From Serratia sp. PL17 (GTDB lineage: Bacteria > Pseudomonadota > Gammaproteobacteria > Enterobacterales > Enterobacteriaceae), in assembly GCF_017832355.1 (NCBI RefSeq), contig NZ_JAFIBY010000006.1, positions 1 to 64,000 on the forward strand: a stretch of 64,000 bases of DNA, given 5' to 3'. How positions within the stretch are numbered: position 1 is the first letter of the stretch; each line of letters begins with the position of its first letter. Below the pieces are notes generated by a model. The model saw only the letters and a list, made by a program, of their open reading frames with translations. It did not search any database and was not told where the DNA came from. Below, one piece after another: positions 25,064-35,223 of the stretch. A program made the position numbers and the translations under genes.

Positions 25064-25083
25064 CCCTCAGCAACGGCTGAGGG
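25064..25083 (+). terminator. Hairpin after ysgA
   Basis: CCCTCAGC and GCTGAGGG form a perfect eight-pair stem with a four-base loop, nine bases after the ysgA stop. It lacks a T run, so termination strength is uncertain. Confidence 0.55.
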
Positions 25084-25089
25084 CATAAG

Positions 25090-25109
25090 AAAGGGCGCCG
25101 AGGCGCCCT
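25090..25109 (-). terminator. Rho-independent terminator of metE
   Basis: AGGGCGCC and GGCGCCCT form an eight-pair stem with a two-base centre; on the minus strand it is followed by TTCTTAT. It lies 41 bases after the metE stop. Confidence 0.75.
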
Positions 25110-25149
25110 GAATCATCACATCAAACCCTCACTCCATTTTTTGCGACGA

Positions 25150-27426
25150 TTAATCCTGCAGCTCACGCAAGCGCTGTGCAGCCAACACCATGTTGGCCAA
25201 TGATTGGCGGGTTTCCGGCCAACCGCGGGTTTTCAGGCCGCAGTCTGGGTTAACCCACAGGCGCTCTGCCGGGATGTTCTGCGCGGCCTTACGCAACAAC
25301 GCTTCGATCCATTCCACGCTTGGCACGTTTGGCGAGTGAATGTCATACACGCCCGGGCCGATTTCGTTTGGATACTCAAACTCTTTGAAGGCTTCCAACA
25401 GGTCCATATCGGAACGCGAGGTTTCGATGGTGATCACGTCAGCATCCAACGCGGCAATCGAATCCATGATGTCGTTAAACTCGCAGTAACACATGTGGGT
25501 GTGGATCTGCGTGTCATCTTGCGCCACAGCGGCATTCAGTTTAAACGCATCTACCGCCCAGTTCAGGTAAGCTGCCCAGTCAGATTGACGCAGCGGCAGA
25601 CCTTCACGCAGTGCAGGTTCATCAATCTGGATGATACCGATACCGGCCTTTTCCAGATCTTCCACTTCATCACGCAGCGCCAGAGCGATCTGTTTGGCAA
25701 TCACTTCACGGGTCACGTCCTCACGCGGGAATGACCAGCAAAGAATGGTCACCGGACCGGTCAACATGCCTTTTACCGGCTTGTCTGTCAGCGACTGGGC
25801 ATACTTCGCCCACTCAACGGTGATGGCTTGCGGTCGGCTGATATCTCCGATGATGACTGGCGGCTTCACGCAACGGGAACCGTAGCTTTGCACCCAGCCG
25901 TTTTGCGTGAAGACGAAGCCGTCGAGGTTCTCGCCGAAATATTCCACCATGTCATTACGCTCGGCTTCGCCGTGTACCAACACATCCAGACCCAGACGTT
26001 CTTGTTCAACGATCGCCTGTTTGATGTGTTCGCTGATGCTGGTGCGGTAGTTGCTACCGTCCAGGCGCCCCTGCTTGAAGTCCAGACGCAGGCCACGAAT
26101 TTCGGTAGTTTGTGGGAATGAACCAATAGTGGTTGTCGGCCAGGCCGGCAGATTGAAACGCTCACGCTGTGCCTGAGCACGTTCGGCGTAAGGGCGCTGG
26201 CGTTCGCTGTCCTGTGCGGTAATCGCAGCCAGACGCTGGCCTACCTGCGCATTGTGCACGCGGCTGGACTGACGGCGAGCACGGATTGGCGCGCTGTAGG
26301 CGTCCAGCTCAGCCTGTTTGGCGGCGCCAGGCGCATTCAGTGCCGCGCTCAACAGAGCCACTTCGGCACATTTTTGCAGGGCGAAGGCAAACCAGCTTTT
26401 CACTTCTTCATCCAGGCGGGTTTCCACGCTGAGATCGATTGGGCTGTGCAGCAGTGAACAAGAGGTACCAATCCACAACGGGCGGCTGCCAACCAAGGGG
26501 TGCAGGCGTTCGAACCAGGTGCTCAAATCGGCGCGCCAAACGTTGCGCCCATTAATGACGCCCAGAGATAATAGCCACTCTTTTGGCAGAACCTGGTTTA
26601 AGGCGGCGATATCATCGTGCCCGGCAACCAGATCAATATGCAGCCCCTGTACCGGCAGTTCACGGACGGTATCCAGGTTGTGGCCAATGCTGTCGAAGTA
26701 GGTCGTCAGCAACAGTTTGACCTGGCCCTGCAGCGCGTCATAAGCCGGTTTGAAGGCATTTAGCCATTCTGGTGGCAGTTCAAGCACCAGCGCAGGTTCG
26801 TCGATCTGCACCCATTCAACGCCGCGTTTTGCCAGTTCCGCCAACACCTGCTGATAAACCGGCAGGATCTCTTTCAGCAGCGACAGGCGGTCAAACTGCT
26901 CGCCCTTCACTTTGCCCAACCACAGGTAGGTTACCGGGCCCAGCAGCACCGGTTTAATTTTGTGGCCCAAGGCCAAGGCTTCGTCAACTTCATCCAGTAA
27001 TTGAGTCCAACCCAATTTGAACTGCTGGCCTTTATGGAACTCAGGCACCATGTAGTGGTAGTTGGTATTAAACCATTTGGTCATTTCCGCCGCTGCTGCC
27101 GGTTCCCCGGTCGGCGCGCGACCACGGCCAAGACGGAACAAGGTATCGAGATCGATGGAACCGTCTTGATTCTGATGACGCGCCGGTACGTTACCCAGCA
27201 GTAAACTGGTGGTTAATACATGGTCGTACCAAGCGAAATCGCCGACCGGCACCAAATCCACCCCGGCCTGCTGTTGCTGTTGCCAATGACGAGCACGCAG
27301 CTCGCGGCCAACTGCCAGCAGTTCTTCCTGCGTTGAGCTGCCTGCCCAGTAGCTTTCCTGTGCTTTTTTCAGTTCACGTCGTAGCCCAACGCGAGGAAAA
27401 CCCAGTGTGTGATTTAAAATTGCCAT
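25150..27426 (-). CDS. metE: Cobalamin-independent methionine synthase MetE
   Basis: MetE transfers the methyl group of 5-methyltetrahydropteroyltriglutamate to homocysteine, the last step of methionine synthesis without B12. The chosen ATG at 27426 ([14 protein letters not shown]) gives 758 residues and is eight bases after GGGGA; ATGs at 27432 and 27441 are possible. Both homologous barrels are present. Zinc ligands of the C-terminal half appear in [10 protein letters not shown] and [11 protein letters not shown]; the FPQTTEIR and [15 protein letters not shown] segments are typical. It is divergent from its activator gene metR, with MetJ-like boxes just upstream. Confidence 0.98.
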   Translation of the reverse strand: MAILNHTLGFPRVGLRRELKKAQESYWAGSSTQEELLAVGRELRARHWQQQQQAGVDLVPVGDFAWYDHVLTTSLLLGNVPARHQNQDGSIDLDTLFRLGRGRAPTGEPAAAAEMTKWFNTNYHYMVPEFHKGQQFKLGWTQLLDEVDEALALGHKIKPVLLGPVTYLWLGKVKGEQFDRLSLLKEILPVYQQVLAELAKRGVEWVQIDEPALVLELPPEWLNAFKPAYDALQGQVKLLLTTYFDSIGHNLDTVRELPVQGLHIDLVAGHDDIAALNQVLPKEWLLSLGVINGRNVWRADLSTWFERLHPLVGSRPLWIGTSCSLLHSPIDLSVETRLDEEVKSWFAFALQKCAEVALLSAALNAPGAAKQAELDAYSAPIRARRQSSRVHNAQVGQRLAAITAQDSERQRPYAERAQAQRERFNLPAWPTTTIGSFPQTTEIRGLRLDFKQGRLDGSNYRTSISEHIKQAIVEQERLGLDVLVHGEAERNDMVEYFGENLDGFVFTQNGWVQSYGSRCVKPPVIIGDISRPQAITVEWAKYAQSLTDKPVKGMLTGPVTILCWSFPREDVTREVIAKQIALALRDEVEDLEKAGIGIIQIDEPALREGLPLRQSDWAAYLNWAVDAFKLNAAVAQDDTQIHTHMCYCEFNDIMDSIAALDADVITIETSRSDMDLLEAFKEFEYPNEIGPGVYDIHSPNVPSVEWIEALLRKAAQNIPAERLWVNPDCGLKTRGWPETRQSLANMVLAAQRLRELQD

Positions 27427-27443
27427 CGTCATATTCCCCATTT

Positions 27444-27467
27444 AGCCGTCCAGATGTTTACACATCC
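27444..27467 (-). promoter_or_regulatory. Three tandem MetJ-like boxes at metE-metR
   Basis: Three consecutive eight-base units (AGCCGTCC, AGATGTTT, ACACATCC) match the met box AGACGTCT at 6, 6 and 5 of 8 positions. Tandem imperfect boxes are how MetJ binds. They lie 18 bases before the metE start, in the metE-metR intergenic region. A MetR site is also expected here but was not placed. Confidence 0.5.
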
Positions 27468-27531
27468 ATAATCCGCAGGTACTGTATTCACCACAAGCGC
27501 AATTTATTCACTGTCACTGTGAAGGACTCTC

Positions 27532-28482
27532 ATGATCGAACTGAAACACTTACGGACGCTGCAGGCTCTGCGCAATACCGGTTCGCTAGCGGCCGCCGCG
27601 GCCCAACTCCATCAGACACAGTCTGCACTGTCACATCAGTTCAGCGATCTGGAGCAACGTCTGGGCTTCAAACTGTTCGTTCGCAAGAGCCAACCGCTGC
27701 GCTTTACCGCGCAGGGAGAGATCCTGTTGCAGCTGGCAGAACAGGTGCTGCCGCAAATTCAGCAGGCGTTGCAGGCGTGTCACGAACCTCATCAGACAAC
27801 GTTGCGTATCGCCATCGAGTGCCACAGTTGTATTCAGTGGCTGACGCCAGCGTTGGATAATTTCCGTCAGAGCTGGCCGCAGGTCGTGATGGACTTCAAG
27901 TCTGGCGTCACCTTTGATCCTCAACCCGCCTTGCAACAGGGTGAACTGGATCTGGTACTGACCTCCGATATTCTGCCGCGCAGCGGTCTGCACTATTCGC
28001 CGATGTTTGATTTCGAAGTGCGACTGGTGTTGGCACCGGATCATCCGCTGGCCAGCAAGTTGCACATTACGCCTGAGGATTTGAGCGACGAAACGTTGAT
28101 GATTTATCCGGTACAGCGCCAACGGTTGGATATCTGGCGCCATTTCCTGCAACCGGCAGGCATTAACCCGGCATTGAAAAACGTGGATAACACCCTGTTG
28201 CTTATCCAGATGGTGTCAGCACGGATGGGGATTGCAGCGTTGCCGCACTGGGTGGTGGAAAGCTTTGAGCGCCAGGGATTGGTTGTGACCAAAACCCTGG
28301 GCGACGGTCTGTGGAGCCGCTTGTATGCCGCCGTGCGCGACGGGGAGCAACGGCAGGCAGTAACGGAAGCCTTTATCCGTTCGGCACGCCAGCACGCCTG
28401 TAATCATCTGCCTTTCGTGCGTGATGCCGAACGCCCAGGCGCCGGTGTCACCAGCGTTAAACCGCTGGCTTCACAACCTTGA
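27532..28482 (+). CDS. metR: LysR-type regulator MetR
   Basis: MetR activates metE and other methionine genes with homocysteine as co-effector. The 316-residue protein has the N-terminal winged helix-turn-helix (about residues 1-60: [22 protein letters not shown], then [16 protein letters not shown]) and a substrate-binding domain with [14 protein letters not shown] and [14 protein letters not shown]. It is divergent from metE, the arrangement of this regulator in enterobacteria. It is convergent with yigM, and a weak AGGGCT/AGCCCT hairpin (about 28488-28512) lies between the two stops. Confidence 0.97.
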   Translation: MIELKHLRTLQALRNTGSLAAAAAQLHQTQSALSHQFSDLEQRLGFKLFVRKSQPLRFTAQGEILLQLAEQVLPQIQQALQACHEPHQTTLRIAIECHSCIQWLTPALDNFRQSWPQVVMDFKSGVTFDPQPALQQGELDLVLTSDILPRSGLHYSPMFDFEVRLVLAPDHPLASKLHITPEDLSDETLMIYPVQRQRLDIWRHFLQPAGINPALKNVDNTLLLIQMVSARMGIAALPHWVVESFERQGLVVTKTLGDGLWSRLYAAVRDGEQRQAVTEAFIRSARQHACNHLPFVRDAERPGAGVTSVKPLASQP

Positions 28483-28515
28483 CGATAAGGGCTTCCTGCG
28501 CTTGAGGAGCCCTGT

Positions 28516-29379
28516 CTATTTACTGATTATTTTGGGCGCCACCCAACGGCGATGTACCCACAGGGAAGCAACAATCACTGCCCCACCGATAATAAAACTT
28601 GGCCAGTGTGGCTGTTGCTGCCAGATGGCCAGATTTACCAGCAACCCAGCAGGCACATGCATGTTATTCATGATACCCAGGGTTCCTGCATCCACCTGCG
28701 TTGCGCCGTAGTTCCACATGAAATAACCCAGCCCGGAGGCCACCACGCCCAGCCACACCAGAATGCCCCATTGCAGATTGGTCGTCGGTAACTGATTTGG
28801 GTTGCCCCACAAGCACCAGGCTACCACCGCCACCACTAACGCCCCCAGGTAGAACCAGGAAAACGCGGTATGCTGTGGCAACGGGTGCACTTCCATCAAG
28901 CGCTTGTAACCCACCATGCCGATGGCAAAGCTGATATTCGCCGCCTGCACCAGCAGTAATCCCCACCAGAAATGTTCACTCAGTTGATGGTAGCGGATGA
29001 TCGCCGCCCCCAATACCGCCAGCAATGCACTGAGCACATAGCTCCAGCGCAAGCGTTGACCGCTGATCAGATCGTAAATCAGCGTGACATACAGCGGCGT
29101 CAGTACGGTAAACAGCAAGAATTCTGGCACAGTTAAATACATGTACGCACGGAAGCTGAACAGGTACATGATGCCAAGCTGACAGGCCCCCACCAGCATG
29201 TACATCAGAATTACTTTCGGTTTTATATTGCGCCAACGCAGGAAAGGCAGGAACACCAGTGCCGCAAGGCCAATGCGCATCAGCACCGAGAACCAGCTGT
29301 CGACATGGCCCGCCAGATATTCGCCAATGAGGCTGAAAGAGAACGCCCACAGGATGGTAGTAATTACCAGAAGCAGCAC
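28516..29379 (-). CDS. yigM: EamA-family transporter YigM (biotin uptake)
   Basis: YigM is a ten-span carrier of the drug/metabolite transporter (EamA) superfamily, reported as the biotin transporter of E. coli. The 287 residues are hydrophobic throughout and show two EamA repeats (first LWAFSFSLIGEYLAGHVDSW, second ISFAIGMVGYKRLMEV). The start is a GTG at 29379, nine bases after AGGGTGA; an in-frame TAG lies just upstream, so no longer form exists. The position next to metR matches E. coli. It is the last gene of the 86-min-type block before the order changes. Confidence 0.9.
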   Translation of the reverse strand: MLLLVITTILWAFSFSLIGEYLAGHVDSWFSVLMRIGLAALVFLPFLRWRNIKPKVILMYMLVGACQLGIMYLFSFRAYMYLTVPEFLLFTVLTPLYVTLIYDLISGQRLRWSYVLSALLAVLGAAIIRYHQLSEHFWWGLLLVQAANISFAIGMVGYKRLMEVHPLPQHTAFSWFYLGALVVAVVAWCLWGNPNQLPTTNLQWGILVWLGVVASGLGYFMWNYGATQVDAGTLGIMNNMHVPAGLLVNLAIWQQQPHWPSFIIGGAVIVASLWVHRRWVAPKIISK

Positions 29380-29534
29380 GATGGGTTCACCCTAGAAAGT
29401 CGGAAAGGGCGATTGTAACGGAAGGCGGGACAGGTCGCGACGAAAAGGCAGTTTACATCTGCGCAAAATACAAACTATCAGCAAGTTTTCACCAATAGGT
29501 TAGGCTTAATGAAAACGAAGTCGAGGTAAATGCC

Positions 29535-29864
29535 ATGAAAAGCTATCACATGCTGTACAACCTGTTATTAGTGTCAGGATTGGCCACTGCGGCCAACGGT
29601 GTCACCGATCTCAGCTCGCAGCAGCAGTTTCTCAACCAACGTAATCAACACGTACAACAACAGCGTATGCTGAATAACCAGCAGTTGGATCAGCGCCGTT
29701 TGCAGCAACAGCGGCAATTTGACAACAACCAACAACAATTGCTGCGAAATTCGCCGAACGGTGGCCAACTGCTGCCAAATGGTAACCAACCGCGCAACCC
29801 GTTCGATCGCACCACACCTTCGGTACCCCAGGCGCCGCTGCCGACGCCTGTCAACAGAGGTTAA
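29535..29864 (+). CDS. yhhA: DUF2756 family periplasmic Gln/Asn-rich protein, YhhA-like
   Basis: A 109-residue protein with an N-terminal hydrophobic segment like a signal peptide (about 1-20, then [10 protein letters not shown]) and a strongly Gln/Asn/Arg-rich middle with repeated QQQ and [13 protein letters not shown]-like patterns, ending in a Pro-rich tail. Composition, length and position next to ugpQ match YhhA/DUF2756; function unknown. GTCGAGG lies upstream of the ATG. It is convergent with ugpQ and the two stop codons share the palindrome TTAA. Confidence 0.78.
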   Translation: MKSYHMLYNLLLVSGLATAANGVTDLSSQQQFLNQRNQHVQQQRMLNNQQLDQRRLQQQRQFDNNQQQLLRNSPNGGQLLPNGNQPRNPFDRTTPSVPQAPLPTPVNRG

Positions 29865-30607
29865 CCGTTTGGAAAATCAGGCCCGATTAAATCGATCCGG
29901 TCAGTACAAATGCAATCAACGCCCCAGTTCAACAGCAGGCGCGCACGCGCCGGCTGGTTAACGGTATAAACCAGAATGCGCAAGCCTGCGGCTTTCAGTG
30001 CCGCAACGCGTTCGGCAGTCAGCTCTTTATGGTTGATGTGTAATGACACACAACCCAACCGTTGTGTCAGCGCTTGCCAGTTGTCATCCCACTCATCCAG
30101 CAACAAACCACGCGGCAATTCCGGTACGGTGCGTTGTGCCGCCTCAAGCGCTTCAACCGAGAACGAAGAGAGCAAAGGATCGGTCTGCCCCTGCCACAGC
30201 AGGCGTGCCGCCAGCGCCACCACCCGACCTGTTTCGTCGTCACTGCCAGTAGTGGGTTTGATTTCAATGTTCGCCATCATGCCATGCTGCAAACAGCGTT
30301 CAGCCACCTCAGACAACAAAGGCAAACGTTCGCCCTTGTAGGCGGAGTTATACCAGTTGCCGGCATCGAGTTGAACCAGCTTGTCCCAAGGTAACTCACC
30401 CGCCACACCCCAGCCGTTGCTGGTGCGATCCAGGGTATCGTCATGCAAGAGAAAAATTTGCCCGTCCTGCGCCAGCTTCGCGTCGAACTCAATCATTTTG
30501 TGGCCGTGACGCGCGCCAACGTCGATCGCCGCGAGGGTATTTTCCGGCGCCAGAGAACCGCCGCCGCGATGGGCGACAATATGTGGATAAGGCCAGGCTG
30601 TGGTCAT
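29861..30607 (-). CDS. ugpQ: Glycerophosphodiester phosphodiesterase UgpQ
   Basis: UgpQ is the cytoplasmic enzyme that hydrolyses glycerophosphodiesters, during or after import by the Ugp transporter, to glycerol-3-phosphate and an alcohol. The 248 residues carry the GDPD signature [39 protein letters not shown] and NIEIKP. The ATG overlaps the ugpC stop by four bases (ATGA). It is the last gene of ugpBAECQ. Confidence 0.96.
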   Translation of the reverse strand: MTTAWPYPHIVAHRGGGSLAPENTLAAIDVGARHGHKMIEFDAKLAQDGQIFLLHDDTLDRTSNGWGVAGELPWDKLVQLDAGNWYNSAYKGERLPLLSEVAERCLQHGMMANIEIKPTTGSDDETGRVVALAARLLWQGQTDPLLSSFSVEALEAAQRTVPELPRGLLLDEWDDNWQALTQRLGCVSLHINHKELTAERVAALKAAGLRILVYTVNQPARARLLLNWGVDCICTDRIDLIGPDFPNG

Positions 30608-31680
30608 TGTTCCATCCGTAATCCGCTATCGGTATCAAAAAAGTGCAGCGCCTGTGCAGGCAGATGCAAATATAGCGTGCTGCCCGCTGCCGGCATAGCC
30701 TCATGCGAAAGCCGGGCGATCACACCGTGCCCGCCCCACTGCCCATGAGCCAAATTGTCCGCCCCCAACAGCTCCAGCGTTTGCATCGTCAAGGGCACGC
30801 CACCCTGTTCATCAGGGGCCAGTTGAATATGCTCCGGGCGGATGCCGAGCGTCAACTGGCGTCCCCCCCACTGTGCTTTTGCCTGCGGTAATTTCAGCAT
30901 CATGCCATCCGCCAACCGCAGCTGGCTGCCGTCAGCGCTCAACGTTCCGGGCAACAGGTTCATGGCCGGTGACCCAATAAAACTGGCGACAAACAACGAT
31001 GCCGGGCGCTGATAAACCTCGCTCGGTGTACCAATTTGCTCCGCCACGCCTTTGTTCATCACAATCACCCGCTGCGCCAGCGTCATCGCTTCCACCTGAT
31101 CGTGCGTCACGTACAGGCTGGTGGTTTTCAGTCGGCGATGCAATTGCTGCAATTCCAGACGCATCTGCACGCGCAGTTTGGCATCCAGGTTAGACAATGG
31201 CTCATCAAACAGAAACACCGCGGGCTCACGCACGATAGCGCGCCCCATGGCCACCCGTTGACGCTGGCCACCGGAAAGCTCACGCGGTTTGCGTTGCAAC
31301 AGCGGCTCCAGCTCCAAAATACGTGCCGCGTCTTCGACCCGTTGTTGGATATGCTGTTTGCCAAAACCGCGAATTTTCAGGCCATAGGCCATGTTGTCAT
31401 ACACGCTCATGTGTGGATACAGCGCGTAGTTTTGGAACACCATCGCGATGCCGCGATCTTTGGGCTCCATATCCGTCACGCGCTGGCTGTCGATGTAAAT
31501 ATCGCCGCTGGTGGTACGTTCCAACCCGGCGACCATGCGCAATAGCGTCGATTTACCGCAGCCGGACGGACCGACCATCACGATAAATTCACCGTCCGCC
31601 ACGTCGAGATCGATCTGCTTAATCACCGGCGTTTTTCCGTCGTAGGATTTGGTGACTGCCTGTAGTTTTAAACCTGCCAT
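30604..31680 (-). CDS. ugpC: sn-glycerol-3-phosphate ABC transporter ATPase UgpC
   Basis: UgpC is the nucleotide-binding subunit of the importer for glycerol-3-phosphate and glycerophosphodiesters. From the ATG at 31680 ([15 protein letters not shown]) it has 358 residues. Visible are Walker [10 protein letters not shown], the Q-loop, the ABC signature [14 protein letters not shown], Walker [17 protein letters not shown] and the C-terminal TOBE/OB regulatory domain typical of the MalK group. The frame is open upstream but without homology. It lies 16 bases after ugpE. Confidence 0.97.
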   Translation of the reverse strand: MAGLKLQAVTKSYDGKTPVIKQIDLDVADGEFIVMVGPSGCGKSTLLRMVAGLERTTSGDIYIDSQRVTDMEPKDRGIAMVFQNYALYPHMSVYDNMAYGLKIRGFGKQHIQQRVEDAARILELEPLLQRKPRELSGGQRQRVAMGRAIVREPAVFLFDEPLSNLDAKLRVQMRLELQQLHRRLKTTSLYVTHDQVEAMTLAQRVIVMNKGVAEQIGTPSEVYQRPASLFVASFIGSPAMNLLPGTLSADGSQLRLADGMMLKLPQAKAQWGGRQLTLGIRPEHIQLAPDEQGGVPLTMQTLELLGADNLAHGQWGGHGVIARLSHEAMPAAGSTLYLHLPAQALHFFDTDSGLRMEQ

Positions 31681-31696
31681 GTGAACATTTCTCTCA

Positions 31697-32542
31697 TTAC
31701 TTCTCGCTGTCGACGAGACCGCGCACAAACCAGCGCTGCATCAGAAGAACCACCGCCAACGGTGGGATTAAAGTCAGAATCATCGCCGCCATAACCTGAT
31801 TCCACTGGGTCGGGGCACCAGAGGTGGAGATCATGCTTTTGATGCCCGCCACCGCAGTACCCATTGAGGCATCGCTGGTGATCAGGATCGGCCACAGGTA
31901 CTGGTTCCAGCCGTAGATAAAGGTAATGACAAACAACGCCGCCAGGTTGGTCTTCGACAGAGGCAGTACGATGTCCCAAAAGAAGCGCATCGGCCCAGCG
32001 CCATCAATACGCGCGGCTTCCAGCAGCTCGTCCGGTAGCGTCATAAAGAATTGTCGCAGCAGGAAGGTGGCCGTCGCAGATGCCATCAGCGGCAGCGTCA
32101 GGCCGGTGTAGCTGTCCAATAGGTTGAGGTTGGAGATCACCTCTACCGTTGGGAAAATGCGCACTTCCACCGGCAGCATCAGGGTGAGGAATATCAGCCA
32201 GAAAAACAGGCTGCGTAGCGGGAAACGGAAATACACGATGGCGTAGGCCGACAGCACCGACACCACAATTTTGCCGAAGGTGATGGCCAACGCCATGATC
32301 ACGCTATTGAGCAACAGCAGCGAAAACGGCACCTTAAGGTTGCCCACACCGCCCTGCCAAATGTTGCTGATGTTTTCCCACAGATGCCCCCCCGGGATAA
32401 GGGTCATCGGCACTTGAAACACCTCTTTATCGTCCAACGTAGCGGCGACAAAGGCCACGTACAGCGGGAACAACACCACCAGCACGCCGATAATCAGCAT
32501 TACGTGGCTGAAGATATCCAGCCCGCGTCGGTTCTCAATCAT
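31697..32542 (-). CDS. ugpE: sn-glycerol-3-phosphate ABC transporter permease UgpE
   Basis: UgpE is one of the two membrane subunits of the importer. The 281-residue protein has six hydrophobic spans and the EAA loop that docks with Ugp[29 protein letters not shown]. The ATG overlaps the ugpA stop by four bases, so the two permeases are probably translationally coupled. Confidence 0.97.
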   Translation of the reverse strand: MIENRRGLDIFSHVMLIIGVLVVLFPLYVAFVAATLDDKEVFQVPMTLIPGGHLWENISNIWQGGVGNLKVPFSLLLLNSVIMALAITFGKIVVSVLSAYAIVYFRFPLRSLFFWLIFLTLMLPVEVRIFPTVEVISNLNLLDSYTGLTLPLMASATATFLLRQFFMTLPDELLEAARIDGAGPMRFFWDIVLPLSKTNLAALFVITFIYGWNQYLWPILITSDASMGTAVAGIKSMISTSGAPTQWNQVMAAMILTLIPPLAVVLLMQRWFVRGLVDSEK

Positions 32543-33426
32543 TGGTAACGCACCTTACGTTCGACAAAACGGAACTGGATCACCGTCAGACCAATCACCA
32601 ACAGCATCAGGATCACCGACTGCGCCGCTGAGCTGGACAGATCCAGGCCCGCAAAGCCTTCGCGGTAGATCTTGTAGATCAACGTGGTCGTGGACTGTAC
32701 AGGCCCGCCGCCAGTCGCGGCATCGATCACCGGGAAGGTATCGAAGAAGGCATACACCAGGTTCACGACCAGCAGGAAAAAGCTCACCGGCGTGATCAAC
32801 GGCAATACCAGGTTGAAGAAACGACGTACCGGGCCAGCACCGTCAATGGCTGCCGCTTCGACCAGAGAGCGCGGAATGGACTGTAACGCCGCCAGGAAAA
32901 ACAGAAAGTTATAGCTGATTTGCTGCCATACCGACGCCAGCACTACCAAGAACATCGCTTGTCCGCTGTTCTGCGCATGGTTCCAGTTGTAGCCCACCCC
33001 ATTGAGGAAGTGGGTAATCAACCCCAGACCCGGGTTAAACAGGAAGATCCACAGCACCGCCGCCACCGCAGGGGCCACGGCATAAGGCAAAATCATCAGC
33101 GTCCGGTAAATCCGGCTACCGCGCAGCACATAATCCACCAACGCGGCGAAGAACAACGACACCACCAGCCCGATACCTGCGACCAGGAAACTGAAAATCA
33201 GCGTGGTATAAAACGAATCGAGGTAGTACGGGTCGTGGAACAACTGAGTAAAGTTATCCAGCCCGACAAACTGGCTGGACAGACCAAACGGATCGAGGCT
33301 TTGCACTGAATACCACAGCGCCTCACCGGCAGGCCACAGGAAGAAGATTGCGGTAATCAACAGCTGCGGCAGCACCAATACATAGGGCAACCAGCTACAG
33401 CCGAAACCGGGACGATGTGAGCTCAT
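32539..33426 (-). CDS. ugpA: sn-glycerol-3-phosphate ABC transporter permease UgpA
   Basis: UgpA is the partner permease of UgpE. With the ATG at 33426 ([20 protein letters not shown]) it is 295 residues, as in E. coli; the frame stays open upstream but that part is GC-rich intergenic sequence without homology. The EAA loop reads [20 protein letters not shown]. It overlaps ugpE by four bases and follows ugpB after a 162-base gap. Confidence 0.97.
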   Translation of the reverse strand: MSSHRPGFGCSWLPYVLVLPQLLITAIFFLWPAGEALWYSVQSLDPFGLSSQFVGLDNFTQLFHDPYYLDSFYTTLIFSFLVAGIGLVVSLFFAALVDYVLRGSRIYRTLMILPYAVAPAVAAVLWIFLFNPGLGLITHFLNGVGYNWNHAQNSGQAMFLVVLASVWQQISYNFLFFLAALQSIPRSLVEAAAIDGAGPVRRFFNLVLPLITPVSFFLLVVNLVYAFFDTFPVIDAATGGGPVQSTTTLIYKIYREGFAGLDLSSSAAQSVILMLLVIGLTVIQFRFVERKVRYQ

Positions 33427-33588
33427 AATCAGGGACTCATGAAGACAAAAGACGGGCGACTCGGCCCATGGCGTCGCGAGCAAAGCCAGTCTGGGTACGG
33501 ACAGCGCACGGCTTCCGGAGCGGACACAACGTCCACGAGGAAAGCGAGCACTGCCCAATCCCAGAATGGCGAAACGCAGTAGCCGTTA
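33427..33588 (-). other. ugpB-ugpA intercistronic region
   Basis: 162 bases without a plausible gene. It is GC-rich and contains short self-complementary stretches (for example GGACACAACGTCC). Such a gap after a binding-protein gene commonly holds mRNA-stabilising structure that raises the amount of binding protein over permease; here that is inference only. Confidence 0.4.
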
Positions 33589-34908
33589 TTACTTAGTCTG
33601 AGACTCGAAACGGCGCAGCAGGACATCACCACGCTGCACAGCGGCATCCAGCGCCTGTTGTGGCGTTTTCTTGCCGGTCCACACGCTTTCCAGCTCTTCA
33701 TCCACGACGGTACGGATCTGCGGCATGTTACCCAGACGCAGGCCCTTGGTGAACGGCAATGGCGGCTTGTTCAGCATCTGACGCGTTGCTACATCAGCCC
33801 CAGGGTTCTTCTCATAGAAGCCCTGTTGCTTGGTCAGGTCGTACGCTGCGGTTGTGATCGGCAGATAACCGGTTTTCTGATGCCATTCGGCAGCGATTTC
33901 CGGTTGGGCCAGATACTGCAGGAATTCAGCGACACCCTTGTAAGTAGCGGCATCTTTGCCGTTCATCACCCACAAACTCGCGCCACCAATGATGGCGTTC
34001 TGTGGTGCATTTTTGGCATCAGCGTCATAAGGCATCATGCCTACACCGTAGTTAAATTTGGCGTAGTGCTTAATATCTGCCAGCGAACCGGAGGAGGCGG
34101 TAGTAATGGCGCAATCACCGCTGTAGAACTTCTCGGTAGATTCGTCTTTACGGCCAAAGTAGGTGAAATCACCCTTCTTGTTCATGTCTTCCAGCAGTTG
34201 GATATGCTTGACCTGAAGCGGTTTGTTGAACGTCAACTGAGCGCTGGTGCCACCGAACCCGTTATTTTCCGTGGCGAACGGCACACCGTGCCAGGCACTG
34301 AAGTTCTCGAGTTGGATCCAACCCTGCCAGCCACTCGCGTAGCCGCACTTCATACCGGCTTCACGCAGTTTAGCGGTATCCGCAGCCAGCTCTTGCCACG
34401 TTTTTGGTGGCTGGTCCGGGTTCAGGCCAGCCTTTTTGAAGGCATCTTTGTTGTAATACAGTACCGGGGTAGAGCTGTTGAACGGCTGAGACAGCAGGTG
34501 ACCGCTCTTGTTGTCGGTGTAATAACCTGCCACCGTCGGCACGAACACCGACTCATCAAAATTGATACCGGCATCTTTAAACACTTCATACACTGGCTTG
34601 ATCGCCTTACTGGCCATCATGGTTGCCGTGCCCACCTCATACACCTGCAAAATCGCCGGCGCTTTACCAGAGCGATAGGCTGCGATACCCGCCGCCAGGT
34701 TCTGTTCGTAGTTACCTTTATAAACCGGAACAATTTTGACGTCGGGATGCGATTGGTTAAAGCGGTCCGCCAGGGAGTCCACTTCTTTACCCAGTTCGCC
34801 TTCCATCGAATGCCAGAACGGGATTTCGGTCGCCGCCAGTGCATGAGTGCTGACCGCCAGGGTCAACGCGACGCACAGCGTAGTTTTGCGAATAGCGTAG
34901 GTGAGCAT
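33589..34908 (-). CDS. ugpB: sn-glycerol-3-phosphate ABC transporter substrate-binding protein UgpB
   Basis: UgpB is the periplasmic receptor for glycerol-3-phosphate and glycerophosphocholine. From the ATG at 34908 (AGGAG ribosome site) it has 439 residues with a signal peptide of about 25 (positive start, hydrophobic core, ALA cleavage motif). The mature start [20 protein letters not shown] and [16 protein letters not shown] are near-identical to E. coli. It is the first gene of ugpBAECQ. Upstream lie a dispersed repeat in the probable leader and tandem Pho-box-like half-sites. Confidence 0.97.
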   Translation of the reverse strand: MLTYAIRKTTLCVALTLAVSTHALAATEIPFWHSMEGELGKEVDSLADRFNQSHPDVKIVPVYKGNYEQNLAAGIAAYRSGKAPAILQVYEVGTATMMASKAIKPVYEVFKDAGINFDESVFVPTVAGYYTDNKSGHLLSQPFNSSTPVLYYNKDAFKKAGLNPDQPPKTWQELAADTAKLREAGMKCGYASGWQGWIQLENFSAWHGVPFATENNGFGGTSAQLTFNKPLQVKHIQLLEDMNKKGDFTYFGRKDESTEKFYSGDCAITTASSGSLADIKHYAKFNYGVGMMPYDADAKNAPQNAIIGGASLWVMNGKDAATYKGVAEFLQYLAQPEIAAEWHQKTGYLPITTAAYDLTKQQGFYEKNPGADVATRQMLNKPPLPFTKGLRLGNMPQIRTVVDEELESVWTGKKTPQQALDAAVQRGDVLLRRFESQTK

Positions 34909-34931
34909 GCCTAACTCCTGAAAAAAGCTGG

Positions 34932-35058
34932 TGTATCCCCTGCATCTTTCCAGTTGCCGCTGCGTTGGCTTCCCTTCATCACTCCTGTCACTTACCTCTG
35001 TAAGCTCCAGAGAATTATGGCGGTTGCCGCCTTGCTGCAACGTGAAATCTATTGGGGC
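34932..35058 (+). repeat. Dispersed repeat, copy D (in the ugpB leader)
   Basis: On the + strand it opens TATCCCCTGCATC and shares GCGTTGGCT, then CACTTACCTCTGTAAGCTC, then TTGCCGCCTTGCTGCAACG with copies B and C, closing ATTGGGG. The internal CTTAC-N6-GTAAG is a small palindrome present in all copies. It lies between the ugpB start and the Pho-box-like sites, so it should be transcribed as part of the ugpB 5' leader. Confidence 0.7.
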
Positions 35059-35118
35059 AATAAGCGCGTGAGCGAAAAGAATCAGTTTTTTGTTCGGAAG
35101 CTAACATGCCATGTTCGA

Positions 35119-35158
35119 ATGACAGAAAAATAACCGTGAGATGACAGTAATGTGACGA
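35119..35158 (-). promoter_or_regulatory. Tandem Pho-box half-sites upstream of ugpB
   Basis: Four seven-base units stand at exact 11-base steps: ATGACAG, ATAACCG, ATGACAG and GTGACGA (+ strand; the complement of the PhoB unit CTGTCAT). Two are perfect and the others match 5 and 4 of 7. Two units four bases apart make one Pho box, so this is a double Pho box. In E. coli the ugp operon is PhoB-activated. Binding is inferred. Confidence 0.7.
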
Positions 35159-35223
35159 GAGGGTGAAGTGCAGGTTGCGGTTTGATGTCAGCGGCAGGGA
35201 ATACTCCCCCGCCGCCGCGGGAA

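Noticed and set aside
27331-27860. 175-codon open frame on the + strand across the metE-metR gap
   Set aside because: Runs antisense to metE and in another frame of metR; metR is clearly the real gene.
29535-29864. Q/N-rich protein as a prion-like or phage tail protein
   Set aside because: Length, signal-like start and position beside ugpQ fit YhhA (DUF2756), a known core family.
33658-34914. 418-codon open frame on the + strand opposite ugpB
   Set aside because: Antisense to a near-perfect UgpB; no signal of its own.
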